Assembly: GCF_004103735.1 (NCBI RefSeq)
Contig: NZ_CP035281.1
Span: 124,001 to 188,000, forward strand
Reading direction: 5' to 3'
Source: Aminipila luticellarii
GTDB lineage: Bacteria > Bacillota > Clostridia > Peptostreptococcales > Anaerovoracaceae
DNA: 64,000 nucleotides
The position numbers were made by a program, and so were the translations under genes. This document shows, one piece after another, positions 1 to 8,273 of this stretch. Each line of letters starts with the position of its first letter. Position 1 is the stretch's first letter. The notes under the pieces were generated by a model, which was not told the DNA's origin, did not search any database, and saw only the letters and a program-made list of their open reading frames with translations.

Positions 1-504
1 ATTTTAAGGACCATTGCAGGGGATGGATTTTTTGAAGGTGCCAATGCCATGTGGGTTGACAGGCATACCTGTGTGCTTTCCACAGGCAGCAGGTGCAATA
101 AAAACGGATTTGAACAGGTGTCCTATGAGTTAAAGCGAATGGGCGTAGAAGTATATCCCATGCAGCAGCCCTATAGCAATATCCATATTGATGGCTTGAT
201 GAATCCGGCAAGTAATGATATGGTATTAGTACATGCTTCACAAGTTCCGTACGACATATTGGATATGCTGAAACGCAAAGGATACAAGATTTTGGAAGCC
301 CCATCTCAAACGGAAGTACGAGAAACCTTCGGGTGTAATTTTGTAGCACTGGAGCCGGGCAATATTGTCATGCCGGAAGGCAATCCGAGAACACAGGAAC
401 TGCTGGAAAGGAATGGGATCCGGGTTACTACGGTAAATATTTCAGAGATCATGAAAGGGAAAGGGGCTCTGCATTGTATCACGGCATATCTTAAAAGGGG
501 ATAA
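1..504 (+). CDS. Amidinotransferase/arginine deiminase-like protein, C-terminal part (runs off left edge)
   Basis: The frame is open from base 1, so the N-terminus lies outside the window; about 167 codons remain. It belongs to the guanidino-group modifying superfamily (arginine deiminase, dimethylarginine dimethylaminohydrolase, amidinotransferase). Seen directly: a GFFEGANAMW segment, the catalytic-His segment NIHIDGLMN, and a C-terminal ALHCITAYLKRG carrying the likely nucleophile Cys. It is a clear paralogue of the complete protein at 2145-3092, sharing the ELKRMGV, HASQVPYD and LKRKG blocks. The family hydrolyses or transfers guanidino groups through a covalent thiouronium intermediate; the substrate here is not known. 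A sigma-54 activator starts 42 bases downstream, so the gene probably belongs to the same catabolic cluster. Confidence 0.85.
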   Translation: MLRTIAGDGFFEGANAMWVDRHTCVLSTGSRCNKNGFEQVSYELKRMGVEVYPMQQPYSNIHIDGLMNPASNDMVLVHASQVPYDILDMLKRKGYKILEAPSQTEVRETFGCNFVALEPGNIVMPEGNPRTQELLERNGIRVTTVNISEIMKGKGALHCITAYLKRG

Positions 505-546
505 CCTTGAAAAATGCTTGTATAACAGCAATTCGTTGATTCTGAT

Positions 547-1962
547 ATGGATATGGATATTTCAGAGAGGAAAGAAATGCTTAGAAGATATGTTGAACAG
601 ATATTGAGTGTATATAATTACATAGACGGCATCATGGTTACAGATCGGAATGGATATATTGAGTATTATTCTAATTTTAGGCCTGATGTAAATCATCTGA
701 AAGAAAAAGATGTTCTGCATAAACATGTCTTAGAAGTATACCCGGCTTTAACCGAGGAGAGCAGCAGTATCATGCGCGTCCTTAAAACCGGAAAACCCAT
801 AGCCAATGAATATCAGGATCTGGTGACCTACAAGGGGCAGAGTATTCGTGCAGTAAACGTTACGCTGCCTATAAAAGAAGACAATAAAATCATAGGGGCG
901 GTAGATGTATCCAGATACATTGATCTCCCCTATGAAAGGCAGGATATATCCATATCGATAAAAGATAATGTAATAGCTAAAAACCTATATGTTACGGACG
1001 ATATAATCACCAATTCGCACAACATGATGCAGATAAAAAAGCGGATTCCCATGGTTGCCGGTACGGATTCTTCGGTACTGATCTATGGAGAGACCGGCAC
1101 CGGAAAGGAACTGGTTGCCCAATCAATTCATACCTGCAGCCGGCGAAGCAATAAAAAGTTCATTTCACAGAATTGTGCCGCCATCCCCGGCAATCTGCTG
1201 GAAAGCATATTATTTGGTACGACCAAGGGCAGTTATACAGGAGCCGAAAACAAGCCGGGATTGTTTGAAATAGCCAACGGAGGAACCTTATTCCTGGATG
1301 AAATCAACTCCATGGAATTGAGCGTTCAACCGAAATTGCTTAAGGCCATAGAAGAGAAACAAGTTACTCGTTTAGGTGGGTTTGAACCCATTAAGACAGA
1401 TATTAAGATTATTTCAGCGATTAATGAAAGTCCGCAAAAATGCCTGGAAGAAAACAGGCTTCGAGAGGATTTATTTTACCGGTTGAGCGTAGTACAAATA
1501 AATATTCCTCCTCTAAGGGAAAGAAGAGAAGATTTATTTTTTATGACATCGCATTTTATCGGACAATATAATCAGCTCATGCATCGTGATATTCTTGGAA
1601 TTGATGAACAAGTGGAGGCTATATTTAGGAAATATTCGTGGCCGGGCAACGTCCGAGAACTTAAAAATATCATTGAAGGAGCGTTCAATGTTGCTTCCTC
1701 CCGGTTTATTCAGCGAAAGGATTTACCGGAATACCTAAATGCCCGCTCGGGAGGAACCCCTGCTTTATCAACAGCTTTGGAGGAATTTCCTTTAATAGAG
1801 GAGGATTATTCTCTGGAGAAAGCCATGGCACAATATGAAAAAAGAATTATAATCGCGGCGATAAATTCCTCAAACAGTTTGGTGGAAGCTTCAAAAAAAT
1901 TGGGGATTACAAAGCAGGCTCTGAATTACAAAATTAAAAAATATAATATTAAAAATAGCTAG
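547..1962 (+). CDS. Sigma-54-dependent transcriptional activator (RocR-like: PAS, AAA+, Fis-type HTH)
   Basis: A 471-residue bacterial enhancer-binding protein. A PAS-like sensor occupies about residues 15-125. The AAA+ sigma-54 interaction domain follows at about 155-385, with Walker A GETGTGKE at 181-188, the sigma-54-contacting loop GSYTGA at 228-233 (the usual GAFTGA with F to Y and A to S), and Walker B FLDE at 249-252. A Fis-type helix-turn-helix (ASKKLGITKQALNYKIKK) closes the protein. This is the architecture of RocR, which controls arginine catabolism in Bacillus. It sits between two guanidino-enzyme genes and just upstream of a consensus -24/-12 promoter, so control of the flanking catabolic genes is a strong inference. 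The start has weak Shine-Dalgarno support; an ATG two codons later is equally possible. Confidence 0.93.
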   Translation: MDMDISERKEMLRRYVEQILSVYNYIDGIMVTDRNGYIEYYSNFRPDVNHLKEKDVLHKHVLEVYPALTEESSSIMRVLKTGKPIANEYQDLVTYKGQSIRAVNVTLPIKEDNKIIGAVDVSRYIDLPYERQDISISIKDNVIAKNLYVTDDIITNSHNMMQIKKRIPMVAGTDSSVLIYGETGTGKELVAQSIHTCSRRSNKKFISQNCAAIPGNLLESILFGTTKGSYTGAENKPGLFEIANGGTLFLDEINSMELSVQPKLLKAIEEKQVTRLGGFEPIKTDIKIISAINESPQKCLEENRLREDLFYRLSVVQINIPPLRERREDLFFMTSHFIGQYNQLMHRDILGIDEQVEAIFRKYSWPGNVRELKNIIEGAFNVASSRFIQRKDLPEYLNARSGGTPALSTALEEFPLIEEDYSLEKAMAQYEKRIIIAAINSSNSLVEASKKLGITKQALNYKIKKYNIKNS

Positions 1963-2000
1963 TAAAAAGAACTTTACCATTGGGGTGAAGTTCTTTTTAC
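1962..2000 (+). terminator. Rho-independent terminator after the sigma-54 activator
   Basis: A perfect 13-bp stem (GTAAAAAGAACTT and its complement) with a 13-base loop begins at the last base of the activator's stop codon. It is followed by a T-rich stretch, and separates the regulator from the promoter it probably controls. Confidence 0.8.
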
Positions 2001-2069
2001 TTAGTAAATATTTTTTTACCACTTTTCCTTTTTTAGATTCCGTTTAACCGGATTTCATCAAAAATTATT

Positions 2070-2085
2070 TGGCATTATTATTGCA
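2070..2085 (+). promoter_or_regulatory. Sigma-54 (-24/-12) promoter of the guanidino catabolism operon
   Basis: TGGCATTATTATTGCA matches the sigma-54 consensus TGGCAC-N5-TTGCW. GG is at 2071-2072 and GC at 2083-2084 with correct spacing. The predicted transcript starts near 2096, about 50 bases before the ATG at 2145. The sigma-54 activator gene lies immediately upstream. I did not identify a definite upstream activator site. Confidence 0.88.
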
Positions 2086-2144
2086 ATACTTAATAATAAA
2101 ACATTTTACTAATAAATCATTTTCAGGATTAAGGAGGAGAAAGA

Positions 2145-3092
2145 ATGAGCGAAGATAAAGTAAAAGACATTGATGCGCTTCCTGGCGAGCGATGGTTTCC
2201 GAAAGAGACGACCCTGATAGAGGATATGAAAAGCCTTTGGGGAGATTGGGGAGTATGCTCAGAAGTGGAACCCCTTAAGGCGGCATTGATGCGCAGACCC
2301 GGAAAGGAAATCGAAAATTTTGATTGGGCGGCAGCCAGATTTAAGGCATCTGTTTCCCCAGAAAAAATCAGAGCACAGCATGATGCTTTGGCTGATATTT
2401 ACAGAGCCCACGGTGTGGAAGTGTATTATGTTGAAGAGGCCAGAGAGGACAGACCAAATGCTATTTTCTGCAGAGATTTGATCTTCATGACTCCGGAAGG
2501 CGCCATCGTGACAAGACCCGCTATGGAAGCCAGAAGAGGGGAAGAGCGATATGTTGCTAAAAAGCTGGCAGACATAGGAGTTCCCATTATCCGGACCGTA
2601 TGCGGGGGGGCTACCTTTGAAGGAGCAATGGGGCTGTGGATCGACAGACATACGGTTGTTTTAGCCTCGGGGGTACGAACCAACCGAGAGGGATATGAAA
2701 TGGTGGAATCTGAATTAAAGCGAATGGGTGTGACGGATATTCTCCACATGCAGATTCCTTATGGCCACGCACATATTGACGGGCTGCTAAATATGGTCAG
2801 TGAAGACGTGGCCATGATTCATGCCTCACAGGTTCCGTATGATGTTTGTAACGCCTTGAAAAGGAAGGGTATTAAGTTACTGGAGTGTCCGTCTCGCGTG
2901 GAGGCTAAGGAAGGGCTGGCTATTAATTTTGTAGCCATAAAACCGGGGCAAATCGTTATGGCCGCAGGAAATCCCAGATCTCAGGAATTACTTGAAAAGA
3001 ATGGCATTGAGGTTATTCCGGTGGAATTTGATGAAGTGCTTAAGGGTTACGGCTCCATCCATTGTTGCACCGGATTTTTAAAACGTGGTTAA
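2145..3092 (+). CDS. Amidinotransferase/arginine deiminase-like protein (complete)
   Basis: A full-length 315-residue member of the guanidino-modifying enzyme superfamily, with AAGGAGGAG 9 bases before the ATG. Visible blocks are CRDLIFMTP and TRPAMEARRGEE (substrate-binding half), GATFEGAMGLW, the catalytic-His segment HAHIDGLLN, and IHCCTGFLKRG at the C-terminus with the nucleophilic Cys. These are the features of arginine deiminase, dimethylargininase and amidinotransferase, which act on guanidino carbons. It is the first gene behind the sigma-54 promoter and is followed closely by an M28-fold hydrolase and an APC permease, so uptake and breakdown of a guanidino compound is inferred. Whether it hydrolyses or transfers the amidino group cannot be decided. 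It is paralogous to the partial gene at 1-504. Confidence 0.88.
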   Translation: MSEDKVKDIDALPGERWFPKETTLIEDMKSLWGDWGVCSEVEPLKAALMRRPGKEIENFDWAAARFKASVSPEKIRAQHDALADIYRAHGVEVYYVEEAREDRPNAIFCRDLIFMTPEGAIVTRPAMEARRGEERYVAKKLADIGVPIIRTVCGGATFEGAMGLWIDRHTVVLASGVRTNREGYEMVESELKRMGVTDILHMQIPYGHAHIDGLLNMVSEDVAMIHASQVPYDVCNALKRKGIKLLECPSRVEAKEGLAINFVAIKPGQIVMAAGNPRSQELLEKNGIEVIPVEFDEVLKGYGSIHCCTGFLKRG

Positions 3093-3115
3093 AGCCTTGT
3101 GAAGGAGGATCAGAA

Positions 3116-4864
3116 ATGAGCTTGTATGAAAGGTTAAAGGAAGAAATTTCATTGGATGAACTATATGAAAATATGTCCTATTTAGTGGAGGAGGTTGGCG
3201 AAAGACTTTCCGGAACAGAAGAAATGAGAAAAGCAACAGCGTATATCTGTTCAAAATTAACAGAGTACGGAGTGGATGCTCATATTGACCACTTCCCCAT
3301 GTATCAGAGCTATCCGGGCGAGGCGGCCTTAAAGGTTATGGAGCCTTGTACTAAAGAAATAAAGGCCAGACCGGTGTGTCACATTCAATCCACCGCAGAA
3401 GAGGGGATTGAAGGGGAATTAATGTATGTGGGATCCGGCAGTTATAAAGATTATGAAGGAAAGGATGCAAAAGGAAAGATTATTCTTACCGACATGAACT
3501 GGAGTCCGGGGAGACCTGAGAAAGCAAGAATTGCCTGGGAGCTTGGTGCAAAAGCACTGATTATTATGAATTGGGGAAGAGCAGAAGAGGATCTGATTCA
3601 AATGGGCGCCGTAAAAACACAATGGGGAAATCCAACACCGGATACGGAAAAAGATATTGTTGAGCTGCCGGTCATAAGTATTTCCAGACGTGACGGGGAA
3701 TATTTGGAAGCCCTTTGCCAAAAAGGAAAAACAACGGTTTGGTTAAAGGCAAATGCTTCAAGAGAATGGATAACGGCAGATCAGCCTGTAGGAATTGTCA
3801 GGGGAAAACAGAGCAAGGGTCAGTATGTGTTAGTGGGCAGCCATGTAGATGCATGGGGAAAGTCAGCCATTTGTAATGCTTCGGGAGATTCCTTGAATTT
3901 GGAATTGGCAAGAGTATTTCAAAAACATTGTGCTGAGCTGAAGCGGGATGTTGTATTTGTCTTCTGGGATGGACATGAGATTGCTGAAGGAGGCGGCTCA
4001 ACCTGGTACTGTGACAGCCACTGGGCTGAAATGAATGAAGGCTGTGTAGCGTATATTAATGTGGATAATCTGGCTATTAAGGGAACCACAATACCCGGAG
4101 TAGAAGGGCAGCCAGAAATGAAGCAGATGCTTATGGAAGCCATCAAAACCATATGGGATACAGAAGGCGTGTGGCATCAGGCCTATAAGGGCGGCGGAGA
4201 TTCTTCGTTCTTTGGTGTGGGTGTTCCGTACATATCCTTCGCAACCGAATATACAGAGGAGAAACTGAAAGAATTGAACTATGCATTTTACAGTCCATGG
4301 CTGCACAGCGACTCCGATACGATTGATAAGCTGGATAGAGAACTGCTGAAAAAGCATAGTGAGTTTTTTGCGTATATAACAGAGAAATTAGTAAACGCAC
4401 CGCTTGTATTGTATGATATGAAAGCTCTTGCGCAGGATGTCAAATACCAATGGGAGGCTATTTTGACGGAAGCAGGCAGAGCCACAGAAATGATTTTGGA
4501 TACGACGCCCATAGTAGATCAATATGTTGCCATGCTTGAAAAGCTGGATCTGGTTAAGATTTCTCTGGGAAATGATGAGACTAAGGCAGCTCTATATAAC
4601 AAGCTAGTCATACTATGTGAACGGCAAACGGCTATGTTCAGAGGCTATTCCGGTCGTTACGGCCAGGATGGATGCTGTGCCTTACAAACGGAAAACCCTA
4701 TTCCGGCATTGGATAAGGCCATAAAAAAATATAATGAAGCCCCTTTAGGTTCTCACGAATACTATTTGTGGGAAACACAGATTTTGCGGGTGAGGAACAT
4801 GGTATATGATGCGATGAATTATTCAATTCGCTATGTAGAGTTAGGCCTTTCTGCAATGGATTAG
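3116..4864 (+). CDS. M28-family (glutamate carboxypeptidase II-like) metallohydrolase with altered metal ligands
   Basis: 582 residues from the ATG preceded by GAAGGAGGA at 3101-3109; an upstream in-frame start at 3062 would overlap the preceding gene and is not favoured. It has an M28 peptidase core with an inserted PA-type domain (about residues 90-220). Conserved metal-site segments can be aligned: GSHVDAW (H243), the NASG anchor, WDGHE (H287, E288), INVDN (D317) and PWLHSDSDT (H397). In normal M28 enzymes the residue before NASG is the bridging Asp, and the pair in WDGEE is Glu-Glu with the first as general base. Here these are Cys253 and His287. The fold is recognised but ordinary dizinc aminopeptidase chemistry is doubtful. 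It lies between the deiminase-like gene and a permease, probably in one operon, and no signal peptide is visible, so it is probably cytoplasmic. Confidence 0.82.
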   Translation: MSLYERLKEEISLDELYENMSYLVEEVGERLSGTEEMRKATAYICSKLTEYGVDAHIDHFPMYQSYPGEAALKVMEPCTKEIKARPVCHIQSTAEEGIEGELMYVGSGSYKDYEGKDAKGKIILTDMNWSPGRPEKARIAWELGAKALIIMNWGRAEEDLIQMGAVKTQWGNPTPDTEKDIVELPVISISRRDGEYLEALCQKGKTTVWLKANASREWITADQPVGIVRGKQSKGQYVLVGSHVDAWGKSAICNASGDSLNLELARVFQKHCAELKRDVVFVFWDGHEIAEGGGSTWYCDSHWAEMNEGCVAYINVDNLAIKGTTIPGVEGQPEMKQMLMEAIKTIWDTEGVWHQAYKGGGDSSFFGVGVPYISFATEYTEEKLKELNYAFYSPWLHSDSDTIDKLDRELLKKHSEFFAYITEKLVNAPLVLYDMKALAQDVKYQWEAILTEAGRATEMILDTTPIVDQYVAMLEKLDLVKISLGNDETKAALYNKLVILCERQTAMFRGYSGRYGQDGCCALQTENPIPALDKAIKKYNEAPLGSHEYYLWETQILRVRNMVYDAMNYSIRYVELGLSAMD

Positions 4865-4909
4865 AGACTATTCGTTAAAGCTTTTCTGTTTGATAAGGAG
4901 GAATTATCA

Positions 4910-6319
4910 ATGGATAAAAATAATAACGGAGAAATTGGGCTTAAGCGTGAGATGGGATTTTGGGCCGCCATTGCACTGGTTATCGGAAATACAATTGGCT
5001 CTGGAATTTTTCTGCTGCCTCAAAATTTGGCGGCTATTTCTACACCGGCCATTTCGATTGCAGGATTTATTTTAACCGCTGCCGGAGCAGTATTAATTGC
5101 TATCAGTCTTTCAAACATGGCGTGTGCATTCCCTAAATCCGGAAGCTGCGTTGTGTATACGCATGAGGCCTTTGGGGACTTTGCAGCTTTTATTGTGGGA
5201 TGGGTCTTTTGGCTTTGCCAGCCTTGTGGTGTTGCGGCCATCATAACCGCTGCCGTCAGGTATCTCAGCTATTTGTTCCCAATACTGGGAACCAGTAACC
5301 TTGCAGCATTGATTACTTCAAGCTTGATTTTATGGATATTGGTAGTCCTAAATATTAAAGGAGTAAAAGAAGCCAGTGCATTTCAAATTATTACAGTTAT
5401 TTTAAAATTAATCCCTATTGCATTATTTATAATTTTGGGGGCTGCTCATTTTGATCCTTCTATTGCTCATAGCGTAAATCCGGAGCTGGAAGGAGGAGTA
5501 TCCTCTCAACTGCCGGCAACTATCGCGATTACCATGTGGCTATTTGTAGGGATTGAAAGCTCCACCATTACCGCCGGAGAAATTAAAGATCCGGAAAAGA
5601 ACATTAAAAGGAGCACGATTTACGGAACATTGTTTGTCATCCTTCTTTATATTATCATTACGATTTTGGCCGTTGGAATTATGCCGCAAAAGGAGCTTGC
5701 AAACTCTAATGCGCCTGTGGCAGAAATGATTGAGATGATGACAGGCGGCCATTTAGGCAGTATTTTTATAGCGATTTTTATCGTCATTTCATGTGTGGGA
5801 TGCGCCAATGGAATTACGCTGACCGGAGCTAGAATCTCTTATGCAATTGCTATGGATAATGTTTTCCCTAAGTTTTTAGCAAGAGTAAATCCTCGCTATC
5901 ATACACCGGATACATCCCTTATCGTATTCGGCATTATTGGGAATCTATTGCTCATATCAAACTACACAAAGGGACTAAATAAAGCCTATATTTTCGCAGC
6001 CTTGCTTACAACAATGGCCTATATGATTGCGTATGCAGCAACAGCAGCTGCTGAGATTGCATTACTGAAAAATCAGGATGGAGATATTACGGTGGGCAGT
6101 TATATTAAAAAATCGATTTTACCGCTGCTGGCACTGGCGTATATCATATATGCAAGCTACGGAACGGGCGCCGAATCGGTTATGTGGGGATTCCTGCTCA
6201 TTATGGCGGGCATACCATTCTACATTTACAATAAGATAAAAAACACAGGAAGTATAAAGTCAAACAATGCGCCAGTTTACGCAGAAACAGAGGAGATCCT
6301 TTCCGATATAACAGAATAA
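4910..6319 (+). CDS. APC-superfamily amino acid permease/antiporter
   Basis: 469 residues with about twelve hydrophobic segments. The N-terminal unwound helix carries the APC hallmark GNTIGSGIF at about residues 26-34, as in the arginine/agmatine and arginine/ornithine antiporters. AAGGAGG lies 8 bases before the ATG. It ends the sigma-54-linked cluster, 45 bases after the M28-like gene, so it probably imports the guanidino substrate or exchanges it for a product such as ornithine or citrulline. The family is certain; the substrate is inferred only from neighbours. Confidence 0.9.
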   Translation: MDKNNNGEIGLKREMGFWAAIALVIGNTIGSGIFLLPQNLAAISTPAISIAGFILTAAGAVLIAISLSNMACAFPKSGSCVVYTHEAFGDFAAFIVGWVFWLCQPCGVAAIITAAVRYLSYLFPILGTSNLAALITSSLILWILVVLNIKGVKEASAFQIITVILKLIPIALFIILGAAHFDPSIAHSVNPELEGGVSSQLPATIAITMWLFVGIESSTITAGEIKDPEKNIKRSTIYGTLFVILLYIIITILAVGIMPQKELANSNAPVAEMIEMMTGGHLGSIFIAIFIVISCVGCANGITLTGARISYAIAMDNVFPKFLARVNPRYHTPDTSLIVFGIIGNLLLISNYTKGLNKAYIFAALLTTMAYMIAYAATAAAEIALLKNQDGDITVGSYIKKSILPLLALAYIIYASYGTGAESVMWGFLLIMAGIPFYIYNKIKNTGSIKSNNAPVYAETEEILSDITE

Positions 6320-6329
6320 GAAATTTTAT

Positions 6330-6374
6330 AGCAAGGGGCTTGTACGCTAAATGCTGTGCAGGCTCTTTTGCTTT
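6330..6374 (+). terminator. Possible terminator after the permease
   Basis: AGCAAGGGGCTTGTAC can pair, with several G-U pairs, with GTGCAGGCTCTTTTGCT downstream of the permease stop codon. The T tract is weak. Confidence 0.4.
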
Positions 6375-6379
6375 ATCAT

Positions 6380-6431
6380 AAAAAGAACCGCTATTTCTAG
6401 CGGTTCCCCAATTGGTATCCCCGGTGGGAAT
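6380..6431. repeat. Distal direct repeat (att-like) copying the 3' end of tRNA-Arg and its terminator
   Basis: These 52 bases are identical to 8166-8217, which contain the last 19 nt of tRNA-Arg(CCT), including CCA, plus the downstream hairpin. Beyond 6431 similarity fades (TTGCACC against TCGAACC), so only the tRNA tail is copied. This is the usual footprint of site-specific integration into a tRNA 3' end, with the intact tRNA at the other boundary. Confidence 0.85.
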
Positions 6432-6508
6432 TGCACCTAAGAATGCCATTGCTTCAACTTTTCTGGTATTTCATTACTGCTTATCATAACTTGTCACGAT
6501 CTCACATC

Positions 6509-6910
6509 CTAATCATTAATTTGCCACGCACCTTTTCGTGTTGAGCCAATTCGTGTGATTTTTCCAGTTTCACGGAGTTCCTTGCTAATACGACTGATTT
6601 TTCTGGTACTTAATCCAGTTTGGTTACTCAGCTCATTCACAGTAATAGACGGAACATACTGCATCAGTTTTACCAGCTTGTCTTCATCCGATAGAATACC
6701 GCCATTTATACCGCCACTTTTATTGCTACTGGCGGTATTCTCCAAAGTCATTTCGTCAGAAAACGGAAATATTGCCTTAATAAAATGGTCTGTAATACGG
6801 AAAATATCTTTGTCATAGACTTTGAGTATTCGGCTCATACCAGAACCAAGTTGTTCTACAAGGCCTACAACCTTGAAGATCCCCTCAACCTTCCTTAAAA
6901 GGGTTGACTT
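6509..6910 (-). pseudogene. C-terminal fragment of an AlbA_2/Schlafen-like ATP-binding regulator
   Basis: The minus strand encodes GLVEQLGSGMSRILKVYD, the hallmark segment of the C-terminal half of AlbA_2 (Schlafen-type AAA_4) putative DNA-binding regulators. A linker and a winged-HTH-like tail follow (TVNELSNQTGLSTRKISRI), ending GAWQIND at 6509. The AlbA_2 N-terminal domain and most of the central part are missing. Upstream of about codon KVEGIF the similarity stops and the frame runs into the end of the fic gene. I read it as a truncated remnant fused to unrelated sequence by deletion inside the islet, not as a functional gene. Confidence 0.6.
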
Positions 6911-6917
6911 GGTCGGT

Positions 6918-6955
6918 AACTTAGTCGCTTTTCTTGATCGGAAAGCGACTAAGTT
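6918..6955 (+). terminator. Perfect 14-bp hairpin overlapping the end of fic
   Basis: AACTTAGTCGCTTT and its exact complement are separated by 10 bases and followed by a run of T on the plus strand. The fic stop codon, which reads on the minus strand, is inside the stem. It would terminate plus-strand transcripts best; its role for fic is unclear. Confidence 0.5.
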
Positions 6956-7946
6956 GTTTTTTTCTGTACTTTTGATTCCGGCTGTTCGGCTTGTCAGGTA
7001 TTGCCATCTCAATAAGTTCCTGTTCCAGTGCTGGATTCAGATAGTTCTTCCTGAATGTCGGTTTGTGTGAAAGTCTAAGCCGCTCCATGAGTTCCACAGT
7101 TGAAAGTTCTTCATCACCCAGCGCATTCAAAAGTTTTCTAACCGAAACAGAAATCTTATCCGTATTTGTATTGGCTGCACTTCCAACAACTGATGTTCCA
7201 CTCAGTGTATCCAAAATTATTTTAAGCATAAGCTCCACAAAAGTACAGCTGTCTGCTTGTTTATCAGATTTACCGAGAGCATCGTAATATTCCTGCTGTC
7301 TTGTCCGGATCAGCTCTTCTATCGGAAGCCAGTAGAAAAGTTCATTCCATTTGCCAAGAAGCATACTATGCCACATTCTTCCCATGCGGCCATTCCCATC
7401 GGCGAAAGGATGAATAAACTCAAATTCATAATGAAAAACAGCACTCTTGATTAGGGGATGCATTTCGGATGCCTTATACCAGTCAAACAGGTCTTGAATC
7501 TGTTCTGGCACGAATGCTGCCGGAGGTGCCATATGGACAACCACATCTCCGTCAAACACGCCCACTCCACCAGAGCGAAATTTTCCGTTTTCCAATATCA
7601 AACTATTCATCATCATTTTGTGAGCCTTCAACAGAGCCCTTACAGACGCAGGATTTAGCGTAAGCATCATCTCATAAGTCTCGTATGCGTTCTGAACCTC
7701 CCTGATCTCATTTGGATTGCCCAAAATACGTTTCCCATCAAGAATCGCAGTCACCTGTTCCAGTGACAGGGAATTGTGCTCAATAGCAAGAGAAGAATGA
7801 ATCGTCTTTATTCTATTTTCACGCCTTAGGTGCGGATTCAAGCTTCCATGAGAAAGCACGGTGATACGACCGATCTGTTCACAGATTGCGGCAACCAGAT
7901 TTATTATTCTATCCGTCATATGGAACGGTGGTTTATACTCGCTCAT
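6921..7946 (-). CDS. Fic-domain protein (probable AMPylase/nucleotidyltransferase)
   Basis: 341 residues from ATG at 7946; a GTG four codons upstream (7958) with a GGAG 6 bases before it is an alternative start. The catalytic loop is intact: HPFADGNGRMGR (HxFx(D/E)GNGRxxR). An N-terminal SLAIEHNSL matches the class II autoinhibitory helix pattern (S/T)xxxE(G/N), with H in place of the G/N right after E but N next. Fic enzymes transfer AMP or other nucleotide moieties to Ser/Thr/Tyr side chains of target proteins; the target here is unknown. The C-terminal part resembles a winged-helix segment, common in stand-alone bacterial Fic proteins. It is carried on the tRNA-Arg islet. Confidence 0.9.
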   Translation of the reverse strand: MSEYKPPFHMTDRIINLVAAICEQIGRITVLSHGSLNPHLRRENRIKTIHSSLAIEHNSLSLEQVTAILDGKRILGNPNEIREVQNAYETYEMMLTLNPASVRALLKAHKMMMNSLILENGKFRSGGVGVFDGDVVVHMAPPAAFVPEQIQDLFDWYKASEMHPLIKSAVFHYEFEFIHPFADGNGRMGRMWHSMLLGKWNELFYWLPIEELIRTRQQEYYDALGKSDKQADSCTFVELMLKIILDTLSGTSVVGSAANTNTDKISVSVRKLLNALGDEELSTVELMERLRLSHKPTFRKNYLNPALEQELIEMAIPDKPNSRNQKYRKKQLSRFPIKKSD

Positions 7947-8165
7947 GTTTGAATACACCTCTTTCTCCTTTTATTATGTGGAAAGTGATACCTGGATATA
8001 CTGCACCCTTTTGTACAATTTTTACTTTACCCTGTGTAATCATAATAACATTTTTTCATGCCATCGTCACCTATATAAATAGGCAATGCCCGCTCTGTCT
8101 AATCAGAAGAGTAACTGCCAGAGAAAATGATGTAACCAATCAAACCTGGCAATCCCAACGCATAG

Positions 8166-8217
8166 AAAAAGAACCGCTATTTCTAGCGGTTCCCCAATTG
8201 GTATCCCCGGTGGGAAT
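8166..8217. repeat. Proximal direct repeat (att-like) at the 3' end of tRNA-Arg
   Basis: Identical over 52 bases to 6380-6431. It spans the last 19 nt of the tRNA gene plus the downstream hairpin. See the islet entry. Confidence 0.85.
8171..8192 (-). terminator. tRNA-Arg terminator hairpin
   Basis: GAACCGCT...AGCGGTTC hairpin just downstream (minus strand) of the tRNA CCA, followed by T residues on that strand. It is duplicated at 6385-6406 within the att-like repeat. Confidence 0.7.
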
Positions 8218-8273
8218 CGAACCCACAATTAAGCTTTAGGAGAGCTTTGGTATATCCATTTACCTACGGAGAC
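8199..8273 (-). tRNA. tRNA-Arg (anticodon CCT)
   Basis: A 75-nt cloverleaf folds by hand on the minus strand. Acceptor GTCTCCG pairs with CGGGGAT; the D stem is GGTA/TACC; anticodon stem AAGCT/AGCTT encloses loop CTCCTAA. The T arm is GTGGG-TTCGATT-CCCAC and CCA is encoded. The anticodon CCT is at 8238-8240 and reads AGG. It is the integration site of the adjacent fic islet. Confidence 0.95.

Larger units (their letters stand above)
6380..8217. mobile_element. Small tRNA-Arg-anchored islet carrying fic, without an integrase
   Basis: The segment between the two 52-bp direct repeats holds a complete Fic gene and the tail of an AlbA_2-type ATP-binding protein gene, both on the minus strand. No integrase or excisionase is visible in the 1.8 kb. 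It is best explained as a deleted remnant of a larger tRNA-targeting element, or as an islet mobilised in trans. The Fic start region, about 220 bases before the tRNA side, holds no other gene I can support. Confidence 0.6.

Noticed and set aside
6509-7012. A 167-residue protein on the minus strand as a real gene
   Set aside because: Its N-terminal third is the end of fic read out of frame; only the C-terminal part matches a known family, so it is treated as a fragment.
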